A stretch of 56,875 nucleotides of DNA from Pseudomonadota bacterium (GTDB lineage Bacteria; Pseudomonadota; Gammaproteobacteria; Enterobacterales; Enterobacteriaceae): positions 1 to 56,875 of the forward strand of contig JAGTSE010000023.1 of NCBI GenBank assembly GCA_018261615.1, read 5' to 3'. Both the position numbers and the translations under genes were made by a program. The notes under the pieces were generated by a model that searched no databases, was not told where the DNA came from, and saw only the letters and a program-made list of their open reading frames with translations. Below, piece after piece: positions 49,349 through 56,875 of the stretch (within the stretch, counting starts at the first letter, position 1; the number at the start of each line of letters is the position of its first letter).

Positions 49349-49758
49349 TGCGTTATCTTGCTGTTCTGATCGCCGCGCTGCCGTTGTTCGCCAGTGCGGC
49401 GGGTGAAGGTGCCTGGCAGGCCAGCAGTATTGGCATCCGGCTGGATAACCGGGGCGTAGCGGCGTCGTCACGGCCATTAGAGCCTACGCAACCGGTCGAT
49501 GGGCTGATAACGGAAGTGTCCTGGCGCTATGAGCTGAACGGCCCGACGCCAGCGGGATTGCTGGTGCGTCTCTGTTCACAGACGCGCTGCGTGGCGCTCG
49601 ATAGCCAGAGCGGTTCAACGCGCGGTTTTGCGAACGTACCTGCGGCCGAACAGTTACGTTTCGTCTGGGAAGTGCCGGGCGGTGGGCGTTTGTGGCCACC
49701 GCTCAACGTCCGCAGTAATCAGGTCATTGTGAATTACCGTCAGCCTGCCAAAAGTTAG
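49348..49758 (+). CDS. flhE: flagellar protein FlhE
   Basis: A 136-residue periplasmic protein with signal peptide MRYLAVLIAALPLFASAAGE. FlhE is needed for normal proton control and swarming in E. coli and Salmonella. Two Cys (RLCSQTRCVALD) may form a disulfide. Last gene of flhBAE; hairpin at 49810. Confidence 0.94.
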   Translation: MRYLAVLIAALPLFASAAGEGAWQASSIGIRLDNRGVAASSRPLEPTQPVDGLITEVSWRYELNGPTPAGLLVRLCSQTRCVALDSQSGSTRGFANVPAAEQLRFVWEVPGGGRLWPPLNVRSNQVIVNYRQPAKS

Positions 49759-49809
49759 CTGCTTCGCTGGCAATAAACTCAATCGCTTAGCTGTTTTTTT
49801 TAGCTTCCT

Positions 49810-49833
49810 ATCCCGCCACCAGAGCGGGATTTT
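49810..49833 (+). terminator. terminator after flhE
   Basis: ATCCCGC (49810-49816) with GCGGGAT (49824-49830), then TTT; a run of eight T also stands at 49795. About 52 bp after flhE. Confidence 0.6.
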
Positions 49834-50062
49834 GCTATCTGCCACTCATTTTTTGACCACGCCTTTTGAAGCATTAGAAACACCGTTTTATAAAACAGTG
49901 ATGCGCGTATTGACACTCTTTGCATTTTTGCCAGTTACGCCTTTTTGCTGGCAGAAACAGAAAGGTTTCCTGCTGCACATCCTCTTACTTTAGCCGTGTA
50001 AGAAATTCCTTTGGCTAAGCCGGATTGTCAAAGGTCCCCAATAATGAACAGGGTTGACGGCA

Positions 50063-51637
50063 ATGAAAACACGTAAAATTGGACTGGTTAACTACCTCGC
50101 CTACGGTTCTGGCGATTTTCTGGGAGCGGGCACGACCGCGTTGACCGCAGCATGGTTACTCTATTTCTACACAACCTTTTGTGGTCTGACACCGATCGAA
50201 GCGACATTTATTTTTGCCGCCGCAAGGGTTCTGGATGCGGTCGTGAGTCCGCTGATGGGCTTTTTGACCGATAATTTCGGTACGACCTGGCTGGGCAAAC
50301 GTTTTGGTCGCCGCAAATTCTTTATCCTGTTGGGTATTCCTTGTGTGTTCAGCTACTCAATCATGTGGGTAGGGGATATGAGCTTTTGGTATTACCTGCT
50401 GACCTACCTGCTGTTTGATGTGGTCTACACCATGATTCTGGTGCCCTATGAAACACTGGTGCCGGAAATGACCGATGACTTCAAACAAAAAACCAAATTC
50501 TCCGGCGCACGTATCTCAATGGCGCAAATGTCAGCGATTCTGGCGTCATTCCTGCCGGGGATCCTGCTGACGCATTTCGGCAAAGACAACCCGATCTCTT
50601 TCTTCTATGCCAGCCTGGTGTTCTCGGTGATGTGCGCCATGATGCTGACGTTTGTCTGGTGCTTCACCTGGGAGCGCCCGCGTGAAGAGTGGACGGAAGC
50701 AGCGCTGCGCGCGGAAGAGGAGAAGAAACATCTTACTCTCGGCCAGAGTCTGAGCCGTCTGTTTGTTGAACTGAGCTCAACGCTGCGCATCAAAATCTTC
50801 CGTCAGCACCTGGGCATGTATCTCGGCGGCTATATCGCGCAGGATGTGTTTAACGCCGTATTTACTTACTACGTGGTGTTCGTACTGATGCAGGAAGCCT
50901 CAGCGGCATCCAGCCTGATGGGTACAATGGCTATCTTCCAGTTCATTGCGGTTATCGCCATGATCCCGCTGTGTATTCGCTTTGGGCCTGCGCCGTCTTA
51001 CCGCATGGTGGTGGTGTTGTTCGGTCTGAGCGCCGCCTCTTACGCCGTGCTTTATTACACTGGTTTGAGCGATGTGTACTCGCTGTTGTTGCTGGTTTCT
51101 GCCGTTGCCGGCCTGGGTCGTGGCGGTATCAACTATGTGCCGTGGAATACCTACACCTATATCGCTGACATTGACGAAGTGGTCACCGGCCAGCGTCGCG
51201 AAGGAATTTTCGCTGGCATCATGACGCTGACGCGCAAAGCCTCGCAGGCCGGTGCGGTAATGATGGTGGGGATCGTGATGCAGGCATCCGGCTTTGTCTC
51301 CGGGCAGAAAACCCAGTCGGCGGAAGTGAGCCACACCATTCTGATGGTTATGTGTTTTGGCACTATCGCTGTGCTGTGCTGCGGTTTCCTCATTTCCCTA
51401 CGCTTCAAGCTGAACCTGAAAACGCACGGTGTGCTGCGTGAAGAGACGGCAAAAATGCGCCAGAGCGGCCGTGCAATGCCGGAATGCATTACCCCGCAGG
51501 CGCGGGAAACGGTCGAGATGCTGGCGGGAATGCCGTACGACTCCCTGTGGGGCAATAACAATATCGGCTATCTGAATCGTAATAAACCTGCCGCGCCCTC
51601 CCTGAAAGACGCGTCACTGAAATCGACTTACAACTGA
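50063..51637 (+). CDS. GPH-family MFS transporter, probable rhamnogalacturonide importer (RhiT-like)
   Basis: A 524-residue inner-membrane symporter with twelve hydrophobic segments and GPH-family marks: NYLAYGSGDFLGAG near the start, MGFLTDNFGTTWLGKRFGRRKFF (cytoplasmic loop 2-3), PYETLVPEMTDDFKQKTKFSGAR. The ATG at 50063 has CAGGG upstream. It lies 10 bp before a GH105 hydrolase gene, the same pair as rhiT-rhiN of pectin-using enterobacteria, hence the predicted substrate: unsaturated rhamnogalacturonides. Galacturonides or other hexuronides are possible. Not present at this place in E. coli. Confidence 0.8.
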   Translation: MKTRKIGLVNYLAYGSGDFLGAGTTALTAAWLLYFYTTFCGLTPIEATFIFAAARVLDAVVSPLMGFLTDNFGTTWLGKRFGRRKFFILLGIPCVFSYSIMWVGDMSFWYYLLTYLLFDVVYTMILVPYETLVPEMTDDFKQKTKFSGARISMAQMSAILASFLPGILLTHFGKDNPISFFYASLVFSVMCAMMLTFVWCFTWERPREEWTEAALRAEEEKKHLTLGQSLSRLFVELSSTLRIKIFRQHLGMYLGGYIAQDVFNAVFTYYVVFVLMQEASAASSLMGTMAIFQFIAVIAMIPLCIRFGPAPSYRMVVVLFGLSAASYAVLYYTGLSDVYSLLLLVSAVAGLGRGGINYVPWNTYTYIADIDEVVTGQRREGIFAGIMTLTRKASQAGAVMMVGIVMQASGFVSGQKTQSAEVSHTILMVMCFGTIAVLCCGFLISLRFKLNLKTHGVLREETAKMRQSGRAMPECITPQARETVEMLAGMPYDSLWGNNNIGYLNRNKPAAPSLKDASLKSTYN

Positions 51638-51647
51638 GGTTAAGAAT

Positions 51648-52787
51648 ATGAAGGTTTGGCCTGTCAAACACAGCCCGTTACTGCGTCAGCCGGAGCGTTT
51701 TATTGCCCGTGATGAACTGAAGGCGTTGATTCGCAAGGTTACCCACAATCTGGTTAACATTCACGATACCACAGGCGAATTTTTACTCCGGCTGGATGAT
51801 GGCCGTGTGATTGACACCAAGGGCTGGGCTGGCTGGGAGTGGACGCACGGCGTCGGGCTGTACGGAATGTATCAGTATTATCGTCAGACCGGAGACGAAA
51901 CCATTCGCGAGATGATTGATAGCTGGTTCGCTGACCGTTTTGCACAAGGCGCAACCACCAAAAACGTCAACACCATGGCACCGTTTCTGACGCTGGCGTA
52001 CCGCTATGAAGAGACGCGTAATCCAACGTACTTGCCGTGGCTGGAGAGTTGGGCGGAGTGGGCGATGAATGAAATGCCGCGTACCGATCACGGCGGTATA
52101 CAGCACATTACGCTGGCGGAAGAGAATCATCAGCAGATGTGGGATGACACCCTGATGATGACGGTACTGCCGCTGGCGAAGATCGGTAAGTTGCTCAATC
52201 GTCCGGACTATGTGGAAGAGGCGGTCTATCAGTTCCTGTTGCATGTGCAAAATTTGCTGGATCGGGAAACCGGGTTGTGGTTCCACGGCTGGAACTACGA
52301 GGGGCACCATAACTTTGCCAAAGCGCGATGGGCGCGCGGCAATAGCTGGCTGACCATCGTGATCCCGGATTTTCTTGAGCTGGTCGATCTGCCGGAAAAT
52401 AACGCGGTGCGCCGTTATCTGGTGCAGGTGCTGAATGCGCAAATCGCCGCGCTGGCGCAATGCCAGCATGAAAGCGGGCTGTGGCATACACTGCTGGACG
52501 ATGCTAATTCCTATCTGGAGTCGTCGGCTACCGCAGGGTTTGCCTACGGCATTTTGAAAGCGCTGCGTAAACGCTATATCAGTGCTGATTATTCTGAGGT
52601 GGCAGAAAACGCGGTTAAAGCGATCGTTGGCAATATTTCGCCGGAAGGGGAGCTATTGCAGGTTTCGTTCGGCACCGGCATGGGCAGTAACCTGGAGTTC
52701 TACCGCCAGATCCCACTCACTTCTATGCCGTATGGTCAGGCTATGGCCATGCTCTGTCTGACGGAATATTTGCGTAAATATTTCTGA
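51648..52787 (+). CDS. GH105 unsaturated rhamnogalacturonyl hydrolase (RhiN/YesR-like)
   Basis: A 379-residue cytoplasmic enzyme of the six-hairpin alpha/alpha barrel type. Conserved segments: GWAGWEWTHGVGLYGMYQYY, HHNFAKARWARGNSWL and the acidic pair in QQMWDDTLMMTVLPLAKIG, where the catalytic Asp is expected. It removes the terminal unsaturated galacturonate from rhamnogalacturonan fragments left by lyases. GAGGT follows directly on the transporter stop, so the two genes form an operon. No pectate or rhamnogalacturonan lyase is in the window, so polymer breakdown must come from elsewhere or from other microbes. Confidence 0.9.
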   Translation: MKVWPVKHSPLLRQPERFIARDELKALIRKVTHNLVNIHDTTGEFLLRLDDGRVIDTKGWAGWEWTHGVGLYGMYQYYRQTGDETIREMIDSWFADRFAQGATTKNVNTMAPFLTLAYRYEETRNPTYLPWLESWAEWAMNEMPRTDHGGIQHITLAEENHQQMWDDTLMMTVLPLAKIGKLLNRPDYVEEAVYQFLLHVQNLLDRETGLWFHGWNYEGHHNFAKARWARGNSWLTIVIPDFLELVDLPENNAVRRYLVQVLNAQIAALAQCQHESGLWHTLLDDANSYLESSATAGFAYGILKALRKRYISADYSEVAENAVKAIVGNISPEGELLQVSFGTGMGSNLEFYRQIPLTSMPYGQAMAMLCLTEYLRKYF

Positions 52788-52805
52788 GTTCGCTATGCGT
52801 AAAAT

Positions 52806-52839
52806 AAAAACCGCTCCTGCTTATGGTGAGCGGTTTTTT
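52806..52839 (+). terminator. terminator after the rhamnogalacturonide operon
   Basis: AAAAACCGCTC (52806-52816) pairs with GAGCGGTTTTT (52828-52838) and ends in T; 18 bp after the hydrolase stop. Confidence 0.9.
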
Positions 52840-53347
52840 CTTATCTGGAATAATCAGCTCCTGTTTTTATGCTGGTAAAAATAATTAACCTGAATGTAAT
52901 TAATAAGAATGCTCATTGGATGAGTAATTAAATTATTTATTCGCTATTAATGAAATTGTGATTAGGAACACACTGTATGGATTCTGCATCATCTACTTTT
53001 AATTCGTGTTTGAGATTTATCTAATATGTATACACAAAATCATTCACACTTCGCAGCCAGTGCTTTGAGTTTATTTTCGTCCATAATTTGCCTGTCTCTG
53101 GTGTTGGAGTGAGCATATTAAAAATAGGCAATTACACAATTTAAATTACAGTCTCTTCAGGAGGTTGCCCAGGTCAAGGGCGTTATCCATGAGTCATTTG
53201 ACAATCAGTTAGCTATTCACTCGATTAGTGAGATCTGAACCTTATTATCGTCATGATAGTCTTTACTCTTTGAAATAAATATTCTGTTATTGTTAACTCT
53301 GTCATTTATTGTGTATGCGCGTCTGTTCAATCTTAGCCAGAGTGTAA
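52840..53347. other. 508 bp AT-rich intergenic region
   Basis: Between two terminators, so probably untranscribed. Apart from the short transposase-like fragment at 53040-53084, I found no gene, tRNA or long inverted repeat. Its base composition (very AT-rich) differs from both flanks. Confidence 0.5.
53040..53084 (-). pseudogene. possible trace of an IS256-family transposase N-terminus
   Basis: On the minus strand an ATG at 53084 opens a 14-codon frame, MDENKLKALAAKCE, ending in TGA. The first eleven residues nearly match the usual start (MDEKKLKALAAEL) of IS256-type transposases recalled from enterobacteria. Nothing after it continues the match, and no terminal inverted repeats were found. 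If real, it is the scar of an imprecisely lost insertion sequence. Confidence 0.35.
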
Positions 53348-53375
53348 CAAAAAGTCCGCCTCCGCTGAGGCGGAC
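53348..53375 (-). terminator. terminator of argS
   Basis: GTCCGCCTC (53354-53362), CGCT loop, GAGGCGGAC (53367-53375). On the minus strand it is followed by a T-run (A5 at 53349-53353), just beyond the argS stop. Confidence 0.88.
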
Positions 53376-53381
53376 GGTTTT

Positions 53382-55115
53382 TTACATTCTGTCGACGGTT
53401 TCAATACCCAGAGTATCCAGCCCCAGCTTCAACGTTTTCGCTGTCAGCAGCGCCAGTTTCAGACGGCTGTTGCGTACCTCTTCATTCTCGGCGGAGAGAA
53501 TCGGGCAGTGCTCATAGAAACCGGAAAACAGACCGGCCAGATCGTACAGGTAGGCGCACATCACATGCGGTGTCCCTTCACGAGCTACAACGTTCAGCGT
53601 CTCTTCAAATTGCAGCAGGCGAGCTGCCAGTTGTGATTCGCGTTCTTCGGCGATGATAACTGGTGCACTCTCCAGCATGCTCTCTTCAAGACCCGCTTTG
53701 CGGAACACGGAGAGTACGCGCGTATAGGCATACTGCATATACGGCGCGGTATTACCTTCAAACGCCAGCATGTTATCCCAGTCGAAAACGTAGTCGGTGG
53801 TACGGTTCTTCGATAGATCCGCGTATTTCACCGCGCCGATGCCCACAGCGTTGGCCAGTTTTTCCAGCTCGTCTGCCGGCATCTCCGGGTTTTTCTCAGC
53901 AACCAGGCGGCGTGCACGCTCCAGCGCTTCATCCAGCAGATCGGCGAGTTTCACCGTACCGCCGGCACGGGTTTTAAACGGTTTACCATCTTTGCCCAGC
54001 ATCATGCCGAACATATGGTGCTCCAGCGGCACAGAATCCGGCACATAACCGGCTTGACGCACGATAGTCCACGCCTGCATCAGATGCTGGTGCTGACGGG
54101 AATCAATGTAGTAGAGCACGCGATTGGCATGCAGCGTTTCATAACGGTATTTGGCACAGGCGATATCGGTCGTCGTGTACAGGTAGCCGCCATCCTTCTT
54201 CTGGATGATGACTCCCATCGGTTCGCCTTCCTTGTTTTTGTACTCATCAAGGAACACTACGGTGGCGCCTTCACTTTCTACCGCCAGGCCTTTCGCTTTC
54301 AGGTCGGCAACGATGCCTGGCAGCATCGGGTTGTAGAGGCTTTCACCCATCACATCTTTACGCGTCAGGGTAACGTTTAAGCGCTCATAGGTTTTCTGGT
54401 TCTGACTCATGGTGATGTCGACCAGTTTGCGCCACATTTCACGGCAGTATTCATCGCCGCCCTGCAGTTTCACCACGTAACCGCGCGCGCGTTCCGCGAA
54501 GGCGGCATCATCGTCGTAATGTTTTTTCGCTTCGCGGTAGAAACCTTCCAGATCAGCCAACGCCATTTCTCCGGCGTTTTCCTGCTGCTTCAGCTCAAGA
54601 TACGCAATCAGCATGCCGAACTGGGTGCCCCAGTCACCAACATGGTTCGCGCGTATAACGTTGTGGCCGAGGAATTCCAGCGTACGTACGGAGGCATCGC
54701 CAATGATGGTTGAGCGCAGATGACCAACGTGCATCTCTTTCGCCACGTTTGGCGCAGAGTAGTCAATCACAATGGTCTGCGGCTGCGGCTGTGTTACGCC
54801 CAGACGTCCAGATTTCAGTGCCTGGTTAACTTCCGCTGCGAGAAATTCCGGCGCGAGGAAGATATTGATAAAACCTGGCCCGGCGATTTCAACTTTGTTG
54901 GCAATCCCGTCGAGTGAGAGATGAGACAGAACCTGCTCAGCCAGTTGTCGCGGCGCCATGCCCAGCTTTTTAGCCACTGCCATTACACCGTTAGCCTGAT
55001 AGTCGCCAAACTGGACTTTCGCTGACTGACGAACCTGTGGTTCGCAATCGGCGGGCGCGCCTGCCGCAATCATGGCCTGACTGACTTTTTCTGAGAGAAG
55101 AGCCTGAATATTCAC
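53382..55115 (-). CDS. argS: arginyl-tRNA synthetase
   Basis: A 577-residue class I synthetase. N-terminal Add-1 domain to about 110; the HIGH motif is HVGH in [17 protein letters not shown]; the KMSKS equivalent lies in [15 protein letters not shown]; the C-terminal anticodon-binding (DALR) domain ends in [10 protein letters not shown]. It is divergent from yecM with a 213 bp gap. Essential for translation. Confidence 0.98.
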   Translation of the reverse strand: MNIQALLSEKVSQAMIAAGAPADCEPQVRQSAKVQFGDYQANGVMAVAKKLGMAPRQLAEQVLSHLSLDGIANKVEIAGPGFINIFLAPEFLAAEVNQALKSGRLGVTQPQPQTIVIDYSAPNVAKEMHVGHLRSTIIGDASVRTLEFLGHNVIRANHVGDWGTQFGMLIAYLELKQQENAGEMALADLEGFYREAKKHYDDDAAFAERARGYVVKLQGGDEYCREMWRKLVDITMSQNQKTYERLNVTLTRKDVMGESLYNPMLPGIVADLKAKGLAVESEGATVVFLDEYKNKEGEPMGVIIQKKDGGYLYTTTDIACAKYRYETLHANRVLYYIDSRQHQHLMQAWTIVRQAGYVPDSVPLEHHMFGMMLGKDGKPFKTRAGGTVKLADLLDEALERARRLVAEKNPEMPADELEKLANAVGIGAVKYADLSKNRTTDYVFDWDNMLAFEGNTAPYMQYAYTRVLSVFRKAGLEESMLESAPVIIAEERESQLAARLLQFEETLNVVAREGTPHVMCAYLYDLAGLFSGFYEHCPILSAENEEVRNSRLKLALLTAKTLKLGLDTLGIETVDRM

Positions 55116-55328
55116 CGGGATACCTTACGTTTATGACGCGACACAAGCGGGCGCGTCCGGGTGTTCATTAAAGGCGGGAGTATACTGCAATTGCCCGTTG
55201 GCGTCAGCACCGCGTCGCGCGTGGTCTGTGCAGAAAATCATCCACCGGTGCGCAGGAGGCCAGGCAGTTGGTTAGTAGCGTATAACAAGGTAGATTATGC
55301 GCTTTGCGACGACATACAGGCACGGCTT

Positions 55329-55889
55329 ATGAGCAACTGGCAAGAAATTGAAGAACTGCAGGATATTGTTGTGGATCTGCCGCGTTTTCGCGACGATTTT
55401 CGGGCGCTAACCACGCGATTAGGGCTGGCGATTGCGCCACTTCATGCCGACCATATTTCTCTGCGCTGCCACCAGAACGCCACGGCGGAGCGTTGGCGAC
55501 GCGGATTTGAACAGTGCGGTGAACTGCTATCGGAAAATATCATCAACGGACGCCCGATCTGCTTGTTTAAATTGCATCAGCCACTGCATGTGGAGCACTG
55601 GGCATTTACGGTGATTGAACTGCCGTGGCCGGGCGAGAAACGCTATCCGCACGAAGGTTGGGAACATATCGAAATTGTCCTGTCAGGCGAGCCGAAAACC
55701 CTGAATGCCCGCGCGCTGGCGCTGCTGGCTGATGAGGGGTTAAGCCAGCCGGGTATCGCCGTGAAAACCAGTTCGCCAAAAGGGGAACGCGAACGTTTGT
55801 CAAACCCAACGCTTGCGGTAACCGACGGCAAAGTGACGGTGAAATTTCACCCGTGGACCATTGAAGAGATTGTCGCCAGCGAGCAGTGA
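55329..55889 (+). CDS. yecM: YecM, VOC-superfamily protein
   Basis: A 186-residue protein. The start at 55329 (MSNWQEIEELQDI) fits E. coli YecM (188 residues); the frame is open upstream to 55161 but without homology or a ribosome site. Metal-site histidines typical of the fold are seen: PLHADHISLRCHQN and HVEHWAFTVIELPWPGEK, with GWEHIEIV. Structure in E. coli is VOC-like; the reaction is unknown. Confidence 0.94.
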   Translation: MSNWQEIEELQDIVVDLPRFRDDFRALTTRLGLAIAPLHADHISLRCHQNATAERWRRGFEQCGELLSENIINGRPICLFKLHQPLHVEHWAFTVIELPWPGEKRYPHEGWEHIEIVLSGEPKTLNARALALLADEGLSQPGIAVKTSSPKGERERLSNPTLAVTDGKVTVKFHPWTIEEIVASEQ

Positions 55890-55959
55890 CGCTCGTAGGT
55901 GTGAGGGTGCGCAGATTCGCCGTTATATAAGCGTGCCATTATGAATAAAGGGAGGAGCT

Positions 55960-56703
55960 ATGGCCTTACTGGAAATCTGTTGTTACGGCGTTGATGACGC
56001 GGTGATCGCCCAGCAGCAGGGGGCAGATCGCATTGAATTTTGTGCGGCACCGAAAGAGGGCGGGTTAACGCCTTCTGCCGGTGCGCTGAAAAGCATCCGC
56101 CAGCGAGTGACGATCCCGGTGCATCCGATTGTTCGCCCGCGCGGTGGCGATTTTTGCTACCGTGCCGATGAATTTACCACCATGCTGGAAGATATCCAGC
56201 TGCTGCGTGAACTCGGTTTTCCTGGCCTGGTAACGGGGGTACTGAACGAGGATGGTCAGGTCGATATGTCGCGCATGCGGGAAATTATGTCGGCGGCGCA
56301 GGGGATGTCGGTGACCTTTCATCGCGCCTTCGATATGTGCGCCAACCCGCAGCAGGCCTGCGATGCGCTGGCAGAATTAGGCGTCGTTCGTATTCTCACT
56401 TCAGGTCAGCAGGCGTCAGCGGAAAAAGGACTTTCATTAATCAGGGAACTTAATGCCCGCTCTGGCACTCCAATCATTATGGCTGGCGCTGGTGTGCGTC
56501 CGCAAAACCTGGAAATGTTTCTCGAGGTGGGGCTCAAAGAGGTTCACAGCTCAGCAGGACGCTGGTTCGCGTCACCAATGCGTTATCGCAATAGTGGATT
56601 ATCGATGTCGTCGGATGCCCGGGCGGATGAATATGCCCGTTACGGCGTTGACGGCGCGGCAGTGGCGAAGATGAAGCAGATCATTGCGCTTCAGCGCCCG
56701 TAA
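55960..56703 (+). CDS. cutC: CutC family protein (copper homeostasis)
   Basis: A 247-residue TIM-barrel protein: [20 protein letters not shown] and [17 protein letters not shown] at the start, then [13 protein letters not shown] and VTFHRAFDM. CutC was linked to copper tolerance in E. coli, but that role is disputed and may belong to a neighbouring sRNA effect. GGAGGAG is five to six bases upstream. 70 bp after yecM. Confidence 0.96.
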   Translation: MALLEICCYGVDDAVIAQQQGADRIEFCAAPKEGGLTPSAGALKSIRQRVTIPVHPIVRPRGGDFCYRADEFTTMLEDIQLLRELGFPGLVTGVLNEDGQVDMSRMREIMSAAQGMSVTFHRAFDMCANPQQACDALAELGVVRILTSGQQASAEKGLSLIRELNARSGTPIIMAGAGVRPQNLEMFLEVGLKEVHSSAGRWFASPMRYRNSGLSMSSDARADEYARYGVDGAAVAKMKQIIALQRP

Positions 56704-56751
56704 CAGTTTTTACCGCGCATCATGTCGCCCAATATGATGCTTGCTCGTACC

Positions 56752-56783
56752 AGGCCCCTGCCATTAACAGGGGCCTTTTTTTG
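56752..56783 (+). terminator. terminator after cutC
   Basis: AGGCCCCTG (56752-56760) pairs with CAGGGGCCT (56768-56776), followed by a T-run. 48 bp after the cutC stop. Confidence 0.92.
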
Positions 56784-56836
56784 TGCACAGAAAACCCCCA
56801 GCTAGGCTGTAATGCTTGTCAGTTAAGCTTTTGATG

Positions 56837-56871
56837 GAAACCGTAACGCGTAGCGTTGCGGTTTCTTTTTT
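56837..56871 (+). terminator. second terminator-like hairpin at the right edge
   Basis: GAAACCGTAACGC (56837-56849) and GCGTTGCGGTTTC (56853-56865) form a 13 bp stem with one G-T pair and a 3 nt loop, followed by six T. No gene lies between it and the cutC terminator, so it could end a short unannotated RNA from 56784 onwards or act as back-up. Confidence 0.65.
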
Positions 56872-56875
56872 ACTG

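Overview
The window is chromosomal DNA of a motile member of the Enterobacteriaceae. The backbone gene order (fliA-fliZ-tcyJ-dcyD-tcyLN-sdiA-yecF-uvrY-uvrC-pgsA-tRNA cluster-tyrP-yecH-ftnA-yecR-azuC-yecJ-araFGH-otsBA-uspC-flhDC-motAB-cheAW-tar-tap-cheRBYZ-flhBAE-argS-yecM-cutC) is that of Escherichia coli and its close relatives. Protein sequences are close to, but not identical with, E. coli and Salmonella. Retention of tap, a flagellin-modification type island and a rhamnogalacturonide locus suggest the Citrobacter/Enterobacter/Kosakonia part of the family, but the genus cannot be fixed from this sequence alone.

Region 1 (1-8.6 kb) is the most distinctive part. In relatives fliC lies next to fliA; here a cassette sits directly upstream of fliA. 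It holds a divergent 1186-residue multidomain glycosyltransferase and a four-gene + strand operon: a VioA-like DegT sugar aminotransferase, an ATP-grasp ligase, a Gfo/Idh/MocA oxidoreductase and an FkbM methyltransferase. Gene content and position fit a flagellin glycosylation island that makes a substituted 4-amino-4,6-dideoxyhexose. fliC itself would lie just left of the window.

Region 2 (8.6-18.3 kb) carries the flagellar sigma factor FliA and its partner FliZ, the cystine importer TcyJLN with D-cysteine desulfhydrase, the quorum-sensing regulator SdiA, UvrY/UvrC and PgsA. Region 3 (18.4-19.45 kb) has tRNA-Gly, tRNA-Cys and tRNA-Leu followed by the eroded remains of an integrated element, including an integrase C-terminus. 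This scar occupies the place of yecA. Region 4 (19.45-32.1 kb) is a metabolic stretch: tyrosine permease, ferritin, a RpiB-like isomerase, a decayed MFS transporter, the dual-function AzuCR RNA with its small protein, arabinose ABC transporter AraFGH, trehalose synthesis OtsBA and UspC.

Region 5 (32.1-49.8 kb) is the flagellar and chemotaxis block: flhDC behind a 0.78 kb regulatory region with a CRP site, motAB-cheAW, tar-tap-cheRBYZ behind a perfect sigma-28 promoter, and flhBAE. A CPBP-protease pseudogene lies between cheZ and flhB. Region 6 (50-56.9 kb) has a two-gene rhamnogalacturonide uptake and hydrolysis operon (RhiT/RhiN-like), a possible trace of an IS256-type transposase, argS, yecM and cutC.

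The genes connect as follows. FlhDC (region 5) turns on fliAZ (region 2); FliA then drives tar-cheZ and probably fliC. The island in region 1 would decorate the resulting filament. No CRISPR array, intact prophage or intact insertion sequence was seen.
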